Shown here piece by piece: positions 23,832-35,355 of a DNA stretch of 64,000 nucleotides. How positions within the stretch are numbered: the first letter of the stretch is position 1; each line of letters starts with the position of its first letter. The position numbers and the translations under genes are program-made. The notes beneath the pieces were generated by a model, which saw only the letters and a program-made list of their open reading frames with translations, did not search any database and was not told the origin of the DNA. This DNA comes from Desarmillaria ectypa. Taxonomy: Eukaryota > Basidiomycota > Agaricomycetes > Agaricales > Physalacriaceae. The stretch lies in assembly GCA_030407005.1 (NCBI GenBank), contig JAUDYN010000005.1:372001-436000 (forward strand), written 5' to 3'.

Positions 23832-25116
23832 TCAGATCAAGGTGCAACATGAACCCAGGGAGCATACACGATGAGGGCCAAATATTAATGCAGTTACCAG
23901 AGGAGCTGCCGAGGTTTATGCGTCAGTCACATTTCACTATTCAATGGTGGTCACTCACGTCCTGTCAGAAGCAAAGACCATTTCACGCTCGACTTGTTCG
24001 GATTAGCCAAGAGAAATGCGTACAGCCTGTGAACAAGATGGATTAACTCACCATGGTAACTTGATGCAAATGACATCCACGTACCCTAATGCAAATCCGA
24101 TGTTCATGGTGTAAACAATCTTCCGTATGAAAAGACCGATTGGAAAGGGAGTGTTGGATACGGTCACTGAGTTTCTACGCCCTAGCCGTGTCTTACGCTG
24201 ATAGAGTAGAATTCCCGTGATCACTGCAGAAGGAAGCCATGTTGGTGCATGGCACTGGCACGCCCTCATCGGCCCATGTACGTACCTTCGAGAATGATCA
24301 TCAGCCCAGATTCAATAGTAATGACAACTGCGCTAATCAGGGCCTTGTAGTTCGATATATCGGTCAGCCCTATAATGTGTAGGTATTTTGAATGACACTG
24401 GTGGTGCACTCGAGTGTACATGACAGTAAAACATCGTCAGATCTCGTTCCACCTCGTTCTTGCTCGTAAGTGCCAGCTAGAGTCAAGTTTCAACGAGGAT
24501 CGCATGAGTAATGAGATATTGAGACGAGACGAACCACCAAGCCTTCAATAATAATCGCGATATATACGAAAAGAGGGTAAATTAATAGCTGCAATAAGAA
24601 ATCAGTACATGTGAATTATGCGGGACAGAGCCTTACAGCTATATGTGTACTAGGTTTTATTTCCTCTCCTCGCGAATAAGCCCATATTCTAAGGAGCAAC
24701 TGCACGTGCTTCGTCATAGTCATTGCAATTAGCAGAAGAGTACTGGAAACCTACCTCCATTGAGAAGGATAACGCATATGAGACGATTCTTGTATTGAAA
24801 TCGGTCAACCGTACTGAAGCCCGAACTGTATCCACCTACAAAATAGGTGCAGCATAAACCATCGCCGTCCGAGCTACGCACAGTCCGAAGGGTGGTTCAC
24901 CAGGACCTAATTGGTACCCAACGACAAGGAAAAACGACACGTAATATACTATTGCTGAGCATATTAATGCGTACCATATCTGCATCTGATATATATGTTT
25001 CAAGGTAACAGCACAGCTGTCAGAAGGATTAGACTGATGACCAGGATGCTGTCGAATATCGTTGTTTGGGTTCGTACTGAGATGTCTGATGGCGGTAGTA
25101 GGTGAAGGAGAGTCAT
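23832..25116 (-). CDS. Multi-pass (7TM-like) membrane protein, multi-exon
   Basis: Reconstructed on the minus strand from ATG 25116 (MTLLHLLPPSD...). Successive hydrophobic segments: IFDSILVISLILLTAVLL; WYALICSAIVYYVSFFLVVG followed by GPGEPPFGLCVARTAMVYAAPIL; VSYALSFSMEIW; LLIYPLFVYIAIII; ALISAVVITIESGLMIILE; GLFIRKIVYTMNIGFALG; and LVTALIFGPHRV near the end. Each is bounded by plausible 50-60 base introns (for example exon 24788-24755). The GP..PPFGLC..Q/R segment after helix 2 recalls basidiomycete orphan GPCR-like proteins; the ligand is unknown. Between helix 1 and WYAL the frame changes: either an intron starting GTCATCAG or a one-base indel. The stop at 23832 is the first after the last helix. 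Exact exon limits are uncertain. Confidence 0.55.
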
Positions 25117-28100
25117 GAGAAGGTAAGGTAAGGGTCGCACCATGACCGAGAAAAACCGGTTCCGTCATGGCAAGACAAGCTCTTAGGACCTTGCGGAAGA
25201 GAAAGAGGGAAATTTTTTGAGTCTTCCTACCAGTCAAGCTACTGTGGGTGTTGTACTTATAAGCCTCTGAATGAACTTGCTCGTCTTCTTACGAAAGAGG
25301 CTACTGCCAGAATCCGACAGATTAATATCACAGGACCAGAGTCGAACATGGATTGTGGGAATTTAGTAGCGGACAGTAGTAAGACATCAGTTCAGAGAGG
25401 CGTTGAGAAAAGTGACATCGTCGAACTCCGAATAATGCGACAGATATAACGCCCTTCGGGAGCGTCGAGAGATAATGTGCCCATAAATCGAAAGCTGGAA
25501 AGTTCAGTAACTTGTGTAAGCGGAGCCGTTAGCAGGTTGATAATGATGAAAGTCAGTGGCGTTCGTGTCCTATTGACTCCTCGGCGATCTCGGTGATGTC
25601 GACCATGACATTACTGCAGGAGCTGGTAATAAATCTGTGTCAGAGATGAGTCATTACAATTTATGAATCCATCGGAAATGTATACCTCTGACCGCATTAT
25701 AAAGGGATTCAATATGATAATGGGGGACAAGTCACGATGGTTGTACCATGTGTAACGTAGCGCCGTACCACGGGAACCAAATAAATATTACGAGGTACAT
25801 TGCTGACGAAGTCAAAGACAGTCAACGCAGGCAATACTAGTCGTGGCGTGGCTCATGCATCATGGTTCGACGGCATAACTGAAGTTTGAAGATGACACGT
25901 TGCGGTACTACAGCAGAGACCATAAATATCCGAGCTGCCTAGAAGGATGGGAAAACCAGAGATAGTGTCGAAGAAAGCCCGCGTCACAGTCAGAGCGAGG
26001 TGTCACGGTGGTGCAGACTGGAAATAACTCGTTGCACTTGAGACAGCGCAGATCATATGGCGGTGAAAAGAGAAGGTAGTGGTAGCGAGTCAAGTCAGAT
26101 CCACTGACGCCGTTGCCACTTCCTGTTCAGGGATATTCTCATCTGGGAGCCTGTCTCTTGATAGAGGCCCAACATTGAGTACTAAAATATGTGAAGAGGA
26201 ATCGGCAATGTACTTCACCGTAATTAGTTGTGATAACGCCGGTATAGGATACGAGAAGCTCTCTCTAAGCGGCACTTAGGGCACGGACAGCGGCAGGTAA
26301 ACGGCGACAAGGAAACTACCAAGCCTTTTCACTCCAACAGAATTCCAAAAAAAGCCTCTATACTTTCATCTTCGCGAACTGTCCAGCCATGACGTCCGCA
26401 TCCTTGTTGCCTGTCCTAGACAGTCTGATAACTGCATTTTAGCTTGTCTTTCTGCACTTTTCGAGTCCCGAAGCGGTCTAGCTGGAAAAGTGTCAGGGCA
26501 TACCAAATTCTATCTCGGTACTTCTGCAATTGCTCACCGCTCTGCCCGCGCAAACGAAGAAGAAAAGCCATGAAATGATACGCTTGAATTGGTAGGATGT
26601 GAGAGAGTCGGATGTTACGGTTCATGATAAAGCCATGCTGACATATTCATATCAGTTGAACACACCGTATTGTGACCAGAAGTGTCAAAGACTCGCAAGG
26701 ACTAGGTAGCTGTTTGTCAAGATGATCAGAGAAAGACGTGACAAATGAATGTAGAACCTCTCGGTTAGTCGAAATGTAGCTGGGTTCCATGTCCTTGCCA
26801 AGGACGAGAGGCCCTTGATGGAGGACCAACAGAGGGGATATGCCGGAGATGGGTTGCATCCTGCAAATCACATCACTCTCTTGCCATTATCCGTAAACAC
26901 GATCCTTGCGAGAGCCTGCACGGACGCAGAAGCTATAACATCGCCGAAGTGCACGTGAAAACTTCTACTTCCAAAGTAGCTATCTTGAATACGAGCGCGT
27001 GGAGAAATTATGTGCGATGCCTGAAACTTGCTTCGATTGCATAAAGTGCATGCTAACTCCGCCCAGACTATTAGTGCGCAGAGGCTGGCCTTGTCGGCCT
27101 TGGACAAATCGACAGAGATTCTTGGGCATCCTCCCTAAGCTATAAGGATCGATATTTAATCTCTATGGCACCGCTCTCATGAAGCCAACAGAAGTCGCTC
27201 GGGGACAACTAGTACTTCCCCGGTGGTGACAAAGAATTTATAAGCGAGGAAGTCTTGCATGTGTCGAAACTCGGCCTGAGTTCACCTTTCAGCCCTCTCA
27301 AACCGTTCCCCATAGTGCGCGGAAGAGGTATGGAACGCGCAAGATCAAGTCTGCAGACTTCGTCACTTTGCCACCTGCTCGATGGGATCAGGAAGCCCGG
27401 GCCCAGATAGTGACAATTCCATATTTCCATAGTGCAAGTTTGTAATGCCGTTCGCAGGGGCTAGAGCTTCAACGCAGCCAAAAAGACCTTCGTTTCATGG
27501 CGTAAAATGCGCATTTGATTTTGGCTGTAAGTCAAGGTTCAAGCCCACCTGGTAATCAGCTAGCGAAGGCCTCCAACCTAATAGTATCCGCAAAATGATC
27601 TGAAATGATGTACGTACTATGCTATAGGAAACCTGGTTTGATTATCTCATGAGAAGAGGTTCGTTTCACATCCGTAAACTCCTGGCAGTTTTTCAGGGCC
27701 GTATCTTCAATCTTGATACTATATCCATGAAGAAGGAGCTTCCCCGCCGCAAGCGATATCACGAGTAGAAATATCGTGTCGCTTGCGTAGGAGACCAGAG
27801 CGCCAGCTAGATACTACAAGTCTTTCAGAGAGCATCTATGGAGAAAACCCAAAGTGTGTGCAGGTCGAGAGACGCATTCAGTCAGATTCACGAGCTCAGC
27901 TGGTCGAAGCAGGGACCTCGACAAATAATTACTCGACGCCACCAACATGAGCCGGCAAAACCGGATAGCGACAGTCGGCCAAGTCGGGACGATGCGGCGA
28001 CAGACCCTGAAATGAAAAAATCGAAACTTTCCAGAAAGACACTGAAAAAAAAAAACAGATCAAGGATGCCTTTTGAAGTTCTGAGTTCTGGCGGCAGCAG

Positions 28101-28197
28101 ATGGCCGCGAGGACTGAGCAATCGGTCCGAGAGCGCCCGGAACTTTTCTCCGTCCTTCACGTGGTCCTTTTACGGTTTCTTCCGAAACTTTGAGATA
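25117..28197. other. Long intergenic region, no gene recognised
   Basis: About 3 kb. Several minus-strand open frames of 60-80 codons (25908-26093, 26416-26625, 26647-26871, 26868-27107, 27209-27430) lie in a row but could not be joined into one protein with any familiar motif, and all are broken by stops. They may be a fully decayed gene. The + strand frame at 27838-28299 reads basic, low-complexity sequence and is more likely the 5' leader of the SDHAF3 gene. Contains the inverted repeat at 27748-27787. Confidence 0.4.
27748..27787. repeat. Strong imperfect inverted repeat (hairpin)
   Basis: CGCAAGCGA, then TAT, then CACGA, a 9-base loop, TCGTG and TCGCTTGCG. The outer 9-base arms and inner 5-base arms pair perfectly, with a 3-base bulge on one side. 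About 410 bases before the SDHAF3 start. It may be a repeat-element terminus or a DNA/RNA structural element. Confidence 0.6.
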
Positions 28198-28785
28198 ATG
28201 CACCCATCGGTAAAGAGGCTCGCGAAGTTCGTTGGGACGAGACCACTGAAATTACAGGAGGCCAGTGCGTCGTTGTTGCCTCCAATTGTGTGGGTTTGAA
28301 TACCGAATAAGAGATGAAGCTGACGTCTTAACTCCTTTTGCAGGCTGTACCGACGCCTTTTGAAGGCTCATCGCCCTCTGCCGGAGGGTATGCGTTCTTT
28401 GGGGGATGCCTATGTGAAAGCTGGTGCGCAGTTTTGAGTGACGGCTCAGAACCGAGCTAAGGACACTACTTTCAATGCAGAGTTTCGTCGCCATCGAGAG
28501 GTGACAAACCCCTTGCATATTATTGGCTTCCTTTCTCAGTGGAAGGCATACTTGGCTAAGTTGCCTGGAAAGTCAGAGCCGGAGAAGTTTACTGGGCAGA
28601 AATTGGACCCTCAGTTGATTGAGAAAGTGAATGTCCTTATTCGTAATCGGATTCATGACTGACACACATACCGACGGTAGATGTCTGCGGAGCAGCTGGG
28701 GCAACTTCATGAACTGAAAAATGCTACGAAGGACGCGTGGAAGCCTGTTGAGAATCAGGGATCAAAGGATCCAAAAGAACAGTGA
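28198..28785 (+). CDS. SDHAF3: Succinate dehydrogenase assembly factor 3 (Acn9 family)
   Basis: Four exons, 28198-28289, 28344-28423, 28481-28626, 28681-28785; phases agree, 140 residues. Signature of the LYR-type ACN9/SDHAF3 family: LYRRLLKAHRPLP, MRSLGDAYVKAEFRRHREV, a GFLSQWKAYLAKL segment and the C-terminal SAEQLGQLHELKNATKD. The N-terminus (MHPSVKRLAKF...) is basic and amphipathic, fitting mitochondrial import. The family helps insert and protect the Fe-S subunit of succinate dehydrogenase in the matrix. Length and order are typical and no lesion is seen. The ATG at 28198 gives the standard N-terminal extension. Confidence 0.9.
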
Positions 28786-29035
28786 TCTTGCCGCTGTATG
28801 GTTATCCTAGGTCGCACTTGTGTACCACAGTAAGTGCGTGATCTCCTTACGGTGACCGACCTTCCTCATATCGGCTGAATTTAGATGCCACGTAATATAT
28901 TTCTGTATTCTGCCTTTCGGTGAATGTCGGGGATCCCGCGCAAGTGGCTCAAGTTTAGGACGTCTGTCACGTTATCGAGTCGATATAAGATCATGTGTCA
29001 TCCCACTAGCTACTCCCTTGTCTTGAACAACCACC

Positions 29036-29903
29036 ATGGCTCAAGCTGCGGTAAGTTACACAACTACTATCTTCTTGCAGTTCTCATTCCATATTGAACA
29101 GACGGTTCCCGCTAACAATTCCCCCTATGCTGATCTTCCTCCTATCAACTCGAAACTATTCGAAGCCAAGGCGAAGAAAGGTTGAGACGAATACCTATTC
29201 TACAAGTAGAGAATTCAGACATTGGCTTTACAGGCTTGACTTTCGACCAAATTGCTCAAGCTATAGGGAAGGATGAAGTCTGGCTTGCCGCTGCGTTCTA
29301 CGGCCAGGTTCATCATTCCAATAACCGCAGAATTCGAATCTCAGACATCCATAGGCTAAATTCACTCCTGAAGAACTACAGAAGGTAGCTGAGACGCTTG
29401 AAATTCCGAGAAGCGATTTAGTTGGTGGCCTGGGTAATCATTGGTGGCCTAATCGTGGACTTGGTCCTATGCCTCCCACTGATCCTGTTATCTATCGGTT
29501 GTACGAGGTGTGTGTAATCGGCATCTGATGTGGATGGTTCGTGTCCTGATTGTTTTCTTTACCACCAGAGTGTCTTGGTATATGGTCATGCGATCAAGGT
29601 ACGCTGTCTGGCACAACTATGTGACTTTCCTCTCACAGCAGATGAACTGAAGGCCATTATACATGAGAAAGTACGCCATATGTGCCTTTTCCTTTCTCAC
29701 GAGTTTCCAATGCATTTTACGACAGTTCGGGGATGGTATCATGTCTATGATTGATTGCAAGATCAATATAGCGAAGAAACCAGATCCCAAAGGGGATCGC
29801 GTCGTTCTGACGTTCGAGTATGTTCTGTTCCCTTGCCTTTTTGTGTCAGGCATTAATATTATATCTCTTCAGTGGTAAATTCTTACCGTATGCGAAGTGG
29901 TAA
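29036..29903 (+). CDS. cyn1: Cyanate hydratase (cyanase), 8 exons
   Basis: Exons 29036-29050, 29102-29180, 29234-29307, 29355-29507, 29569-29598, 29653-29670, 29726-29817, 29873-29903; all phases agree, 163 residues, the family's usual length. Cyanase converts cyanate and bicarbonate to ammonia and CO2 and acts as a cytosolic decamer. N-terminal helical domain with LTFDQIAQAIGKDEVWLAAA; C-terminal catalytic domain with LGPMPPTDPVIYRLYE, VYGHAIKAIIHEKFGDGIMS and the closing DGKFLPYAKW. The catalytic Arg and Glu of IYRLYE and the Ser of GIMS are present. Exons of 15, 18 and 30 bases are unusually small. A TATA-like GATATAAG lies about 50 bases before the ATG. No break seen. Confidence 0.93.
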
Positions 29904-30147
29904 ACAGGAACAACCTACTGTGTACCAGCACCGACACCAGTCTCCGATGTTTATCGAACTGATCGGGATCCGACACACTTATCTTAAATGCAATTTTTTT
30001 ATAAGTTGTAGATGATACGGCCCGGCTGGACCGAATTTAAACTCCGACATCAAAACGGCAAGGGAACACAAACTGAACCATTTCTATTCCTTTCTTCTAC
30101 CTCTCCTCCACATTTTCTATCCTTCATCTCATTCTGCTATTCTTATT

Positions 30148-31464
30148 ATGTCGCTGAGTCTGGGACTCTCGAGCTCTTCTGCGTCATCTCACGCAAATTC
30201 ATCTCTATTCGAGCATAACACGTCAGATTCTCAAACGGACTGTTCCTCATCGCTTTCTCGATGTACCAGCGAAGCATCAACATCCGAACGAGTCTGTGAA
30301 GTCGAATTTGCATATGAGCGGGTCTCGTTTCAGCACTATACTACTTTTAGGAAAGGCCCTAACGGGGAAATGATGTCTTTGCTGTTGTCGGACGATGATT
30401 TGGGATACGAGGCGGAGCAGGAGGGACGCATGAAATCGCCATCGTGGACTCGGACTAAGGTTTATACGAAGAAACGTGAGGGTCGAAGGAGCTCTGGTGC
30501 TCGACGAGTCAGTGCGCAGGTACGGCACTTGTGTCTTCGTTTCTTCCCTGGTGCTCAGCCTCTCTCTTCCTACGCAGGGAACGCCTTTTGGAGGAGCAGT
30601 CGGTCTAGGCTTAGGCCTTCCGTCACAATACTCTCTCTCCGGTGATGCTACTATTAGCCAACCCGACGACTCGCCCATTCTTCCCGCGAAACCTCGTCTA
30701 GTTGCCGTTGATCTAGCGGGCTCTCCTTCACCAATCCTACTCCCATCGCGCTCTATCAGTGTCACGAAATGTGATGCTCCTCTTGACGAAACTGTCGCCG
30801 ACCTTGTTCTGGAACAAGTATATCAGGTATCACCAGCCCAACCACAAGCAGCAGTTCTCTTGCCAACGTCTGTGAACGAGGTTACTGAGTCTTTGGTTGA
30901 ACAGCTCAGCGGGCTTGGGCTTGGACTCGTGATTCCATCTGGACACGATATGCGAGGCATCAGTATCGCGAAACCCAAAAAGGCAACTCTACCAACGACT
31001 GTCTCTCCCGCCAGTTTCTCTACCATACCTCTGGTCGACCGCCTTCCTCCCACCGCTTCGCAGAACTTAGTTCCTCCATCGCTATATGAAACATTTCCAT
31101 CGCGCTCAATCAATTGTAGGAAGTCGAGCGTTCGGAGGCGCGGTTCGCTCAGTCGGAAGTGTGAACCTGTATCTCCCCGTCTTCTTCAGTCACCCAAGCA
31201 CAAAATTCTTCCGAGCTTTGAAAAGGATTCGGACTCAAAGAGTAATCGTCAGCGACACGGACAGCCGGTTCGCTTGTCAAGCTTTACACAAGGTGCTGTG
31301 ATAGAAAGCAGATGTACACATGTTTGATAATTATCACCTCGATCGTTGACGTCGCACTGTCTACTAATTCAAGTCTTGCAGAGCGCATTACTGTTCTCGA
31401 GTTAAGCGATAAGCGGTGGCGTCGAGATGATCAGAAACAGAGATACTATTACCTGCAGCTCTGA
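30148..31464 (+). CDS. Ser-rich protein with conserved aromatic C-terminus
   Basis: Three exons: 30148-30519, 30578-31292 and 31382-31464; phases agree, 389 residues. A longer unspliced reading of exon 2 to 31327 is also open, but the spliced version ends in a clean TQERITVLELSDKRWRRDD followed by QKQRYYYLQL, which looks like a conserved tail. Other features: Ser/Thr-rich N-terminus, then an aromatic/acidic segment RVSFQHYTTFRKGPNGEMMS and a basic patch RTKVYTKKREGRRSS; a Gly/Leu repeat-like GAVGLGLGLP later partly echoed by LSGLGLGLVIP. No known domain; possibly regulatory and mostly disordered. Cyanase lies about 240 bases upstream on the same strand. Confidence 0.6.
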
Positions 31465-31479
31465 GCTAAGGCGCCTCAA

Positions 31480-31850
31480 CATGTGCAATCTGCATATGAA
31501 ACCTCATGTTGTGAGCAATCACTTATGGATGCTTACCCAATGCCGAAACAGGTTCAAGTTGTGGTCACCCAAAGCTGGGATGTATTACGACGAAGATCTC
31601 GTGTTTCTCGACCGCCATCCGGAGATTGAAGAACTAGGTATTGCGCATAAGTTTCCGGGCCATTTGAGGCCGGTGAAGGCCGTGTCATTACCGAAGCCTG
31701 CCATGCTCGCCGCGGCATCATCGTGGGTTAATAGCTTGCTACCAGACCGCCAAGTGGCAAGTGTGTACGTCTTCCCGATTTATAGTGAGTTGGACGTGTT
31801 GCGTAGGGCTACCTGTCCTGCGCAGTACGGTTGCTATGCAGTTATTTAAG
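31480..31850 (+). pseudogene. F-box/LRR-type protein fragment (C-terminal part)
   Basis: Open reading with YDEDLVFLDRHPEIEELGI, then FPGHLRPVKAVSLPKP, SSWVNSLLPDRQVASVYVFP and LDVLRRATC. This is the leucine-rich-repeat-like body seen in the very numerous F-box proteins of Agaricomycetes, but there is no F-box and no start in the right place. A shorter, more damaged version of the same body (ASWVDSFLPGCRVAGIHF) occurs at about 33088-33150. Probably a 5'-truncated paralogue. Confidence 0.45.
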
Positions 31851-32596
31851 GAACAAGGAGGTTGTGGTGTTGTGCCGTTGCCTTGGTGCTGCGCGCGGGT
31901 TGTGGATATATTGACATCGATGTAGGTGGATTTTAGGCGTTTCTAGATTGAGTGCGACATGTAGAATCTATGTGACGATAGGATGTCGAGGAGACACATC
32001 TGAAGAATACAGTGACATCTTTGAGGCGTTTAAAGTGATTGGCGTTGGTTACAGTGGTGATGACATCTTGGGACGGCGAGCGGGATCTTGGTGAGCTTAT
32101 TTCTATTGTGGTAATAGAGGTGCCGCACCTTTTCTGTACTCTATCGGACTGATGACGGGAGGGTGGCGGTTAACTGGAAGCGCTGTATAGACGGGCAGGT
32201 ATTGCACTACACATTACATGTACACTTGACTATTCGCGCTCTCTGACTACCCTTGACAGATGTGGCACTGTCTTTCAATCGTGACTGCGCACGTTCATTT
32301 GCAAACTTCAAACTTAAGTGTTAGACTTGAGAAGTTTCCGTGACGGGCCGCTGATGCCATCTCGTTTATTCTCACTAGTAAAGTTTTTGCACTATCGCTA
32401 CCTAATCTATTCACGGACTCAATTTTAGCAACGGCGCTTCCACCAAATGTATGCGTATTGGTGTATTCGCTTCCAATCAGTTGTTGCATAGCCTCAAAAT
32501 AGCATTATGCTAATCAAGGCGGTGAGTCAGATGTTACAGATTTTTGTCATGCATACATAAAAATTCAATTCAATCTTTCATTAGACTCACTCAGTC
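31851..32596. other. Spacer between two F-box fragments, no gene seen
   Basis: No coding signal on either strand. The flanks belong to two degenerate copies of one gene family, so this is likely decayed or spacer sequence of a tandem array. Confidence 0.4.
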
Positions 32597-33200
32597 ATGC
32601 TCGCTACCATACTAGTTGACAAGTTCTTGGAAATCCTTCACTACGTTTTGTTCCAGGACTTGTGCGCTCTCAATATTTGTTGCAAAGGATTTTTGCCATA
32701 CTGTATAGACGGAATATACGGGGCTATAGGGCATCCCAATGTAGTGGAAGCCTTCCCCGTCTTGTTGGGCAAGCCAAGTCTCGCGGAATGGGCCGGCTTT
32801 TTAGAGTTGACCGATGCTCGGTGGTAACATGGAGAGAGTACCTACCCCTGATAGTGTAAATCCTCCCGTGCCTTCGTAACCTGCGCCACTTGAAATTACA
32901 CATCCCGTGCAAGGGCCCTTGGGCATTGAATGGTGGCCGAAACGCGTTTGAGCTGTCCTCGTTCGAAGTAGAGTTTCAAGTGCTGCTCGCGTTTCTTGAT
33001 TACTAGTGCGAGATTGAAGGTCTGACTTGCGCGCACTCGTTGCCTCCCATTTGGCGGTTAAAAATACGTCGTTGCGAGATTAAGTGCTGTGGCGTCGTGG
33101 GTGGATAGTTTCCTGCCGGGATGTCGGGTGGCTGGGATACATTTCACATCCCCCCCCGATTCGCGCTTTGGATGTACTAGTTAGGACTACGTGTTCTGTG
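32597..33200 (+). pseudogene. Decayed F-box protein gene
   Basis: Begins MLATILVDKFLEILHY and continues LFQDLCALNICCKGFLPYC, DGIYGAIGHPNVVEAFP, then LLGKPSLAEWAGFLELTD: an F-box-like first 40 residues followed by the start of the substrate-binding body. Stops follow at about 32825 and repeatedly afterwards. Further on (33088-33150) remnants of the C-terminal body can be read. F-box proteins are substrate adaptors of SCF ubiquitin ligases, but this copy cannot make a full protein. It appears to be a second tandem copy of the family represented at 31480-31850. Confidence 0.5.
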
Positions 33201-35355
33201 GAGATGGTGCGGCTGCTGTATAACTGAAGACTAAGTAGCTCGCCACTTTATGTCGCTCGCTGCGTGGCGTACGCGAGTTCTGGATCGACTCAGCGGATTT
33301 TTTCCGACAACGGTGTGGTGAGTAGTTTTGTGCGACTGACTTGATTGTTGTTCCGAATGTGTGTACAGAAACAATGTTTGCACTATTTTGCGTCGTCCCT
33401 CCTGAGTCTACGATGTCTGTTTCTGATATAGTGACACCTGCGTTGACGATGTATATCAACCGGGATCTTGAGAGTTTAATTACCAAGATGACGATAGATA
33501 CGCCGCAGTTTGGAAGGTTTACTGTGATCTATCGATTTGATGACATACGAAGATTGTATTACCAGATGACCGGCGACAGAGAGGTCATAATATCTTGAAA
33601 GTGGGAGCTGGTGCTGTGAAGATTCATGGCTGGTGTTAAATTTCTTTGACATGAGCTTTCTGATTGGTGATTGGCAGGCGGATTGAATGGTTCTGGTCAT
33701 TTCTCTGTCGTGCTATCGTGTGGTTCCATTAATGCTTCTGGCTGTATACCCTGCATCAATATTTCTCCATCGAATGTCCCTGTATGAACAATTTCGAGCG
33801 CTTTATCTTCCTGGCCTTTTTGAATTCAAGATCCAAGGGGGTTTTTACTTACGATAACTTGTCAACAGGTTGAAAACCCTGCAGGGACACATTGGACCGC
33901 CTGGAGATATCAGACTCATTACTTGCAGCTTGGGGATATTCTTTCGAGTTTAATGAACCAATGACGTTGCGGCATCGCGTACTTCCCTCGGCTCTTGCCA
34001 GCCTAAGGCTTAGTCAAAGCTTATGACACCTTGATGACATCAAATACGGTGCCCTATTTTGAGGTGTCAAACCGGACCTGTTCATTGGACACCTCTACGT
34101 CAACGCCTGGGGATTTCTGCGACTTTTTAAAATTGTCTTGTTGGGAGCACCTGCTTCCAAGGCACCATGCTAGCACTTTGATAGCCGAGAGAAATGGGAG
34201 TAAGGGCGCTGTATGCATTTACTATTTCGGTTCTTTTGCCACACCAGGAGTTCTCAAACCTAGTGCTGAGTGTTGAATGGAATCTTCAAAGGGCCGTATA
34301 TGGGGTCGTCACCCTGCGGCTGTATGAGATAGGTGAATCTCAGATGCTCATCATCACCATTCGCCTATACTTTCAGCTGATGCAAACAGCTTCGACCCTG
34401 ATAACTGGCGTGTACAAGCACAAGGGAGTTGAGTTGGGCAGCTTCACATGGTTCCTCGAAGCCGGAAACAATCCTATTGGCTGGCAGCCAGTAGAACGGA
34501 TGCAGCAATCACATTGGTTCTCGAGTCTCGACCTTGCTCCGGCGTACGGACCTGATCCACGCGTGTCGCGAAGATCCTCGAAAAGCGGCGAAGAGACGAA
34601 TTTGTACTTCGACGTCGACAAACGTTGGTGCCTGTACAACATTTCGAAATCGGTAAATGGTTGCTTAACTTGGTAATGGCTAACAGACCAAAAGCCGGTG
34701 GAAATCTTGGGGCATGCCATAAACTCGGATTGTTTTGGGCCGAGCTTCTATGTCATGATGTGTTTTGCGAGGAAAACACACAGTTTTGGGGGCGAACAAG
34801 TCCGGACCGGTGAGCCGGTTAGGTGATCGTATTACTCCGTGGCGACGATATGTTCTGATCGGTGTATGACCCCCCTGGAAAGGATGCTGGGAATCAAGGG
34901 ACTTATGGAGTGTTTGTCTTGAGTTTGTCTCCAGCCGTCTCCCCATGTGGTTTTGCATCACCTTGGCATCAGCCTCGAGCCGAAATACTGCAGTTTCAAG
35001 CTAACGCTGGGAATCTTGGCCATGCCAGCGAGCAGAGTGATAAAATTTCTCATTTAACCGATAAAATTGAGAACATTTGAGGGACAAGCATGGCCCGTTC
35101 GATTATTCGTTTCAACACAAGTAACAGGATCAAACGTCGCGTTTTCGAATACCTTGGCTTTCATTTTCAACGTGGAAGGGCCTATCTAACGGTCGAGGTT
35201 TGTACGTAAACCGCATCAGATCCGTTTAAAAGGCTGTTAATTAAACTCCAGGAAGCAGGCGAAGAGCTCTTCTCTTTCAAAAAGTGTTCGTTTTGATAGG
35301 TTTAAAGACCGCTAGGCTCGTTTTCGCATAGCTCTCTGCTCCCCCCCCCTCCCAA
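33201..35355. other. Mixed decayed sequence, no gene recognised
   Basis: Open stretches at 33341-33598 and 34194-34676 (+) have no motif I know and are surrounded by stops in all frames. The latter codes for an unremarkable sequence with several Trp residues. They may be tails of the degraded F-box array. The pyrimidine run CCCCCCCCCTCCC at about 35340-35353 lies just before the next gene. Confidence 0.35.

Noticed and set aside
23579..24046. Plus-strand frame of 155 codons
   Set aside because: It lies antisense to the terminal exons and introns of the 7TM-like gene, whose reading explains the region better.
26416..27430. Row of minus-strand open frames as one multi-exon gene
   Set aside because: They could not be joined with GT-AG sites into a continuous protein and show no familiar motif; kept only as possible decay.
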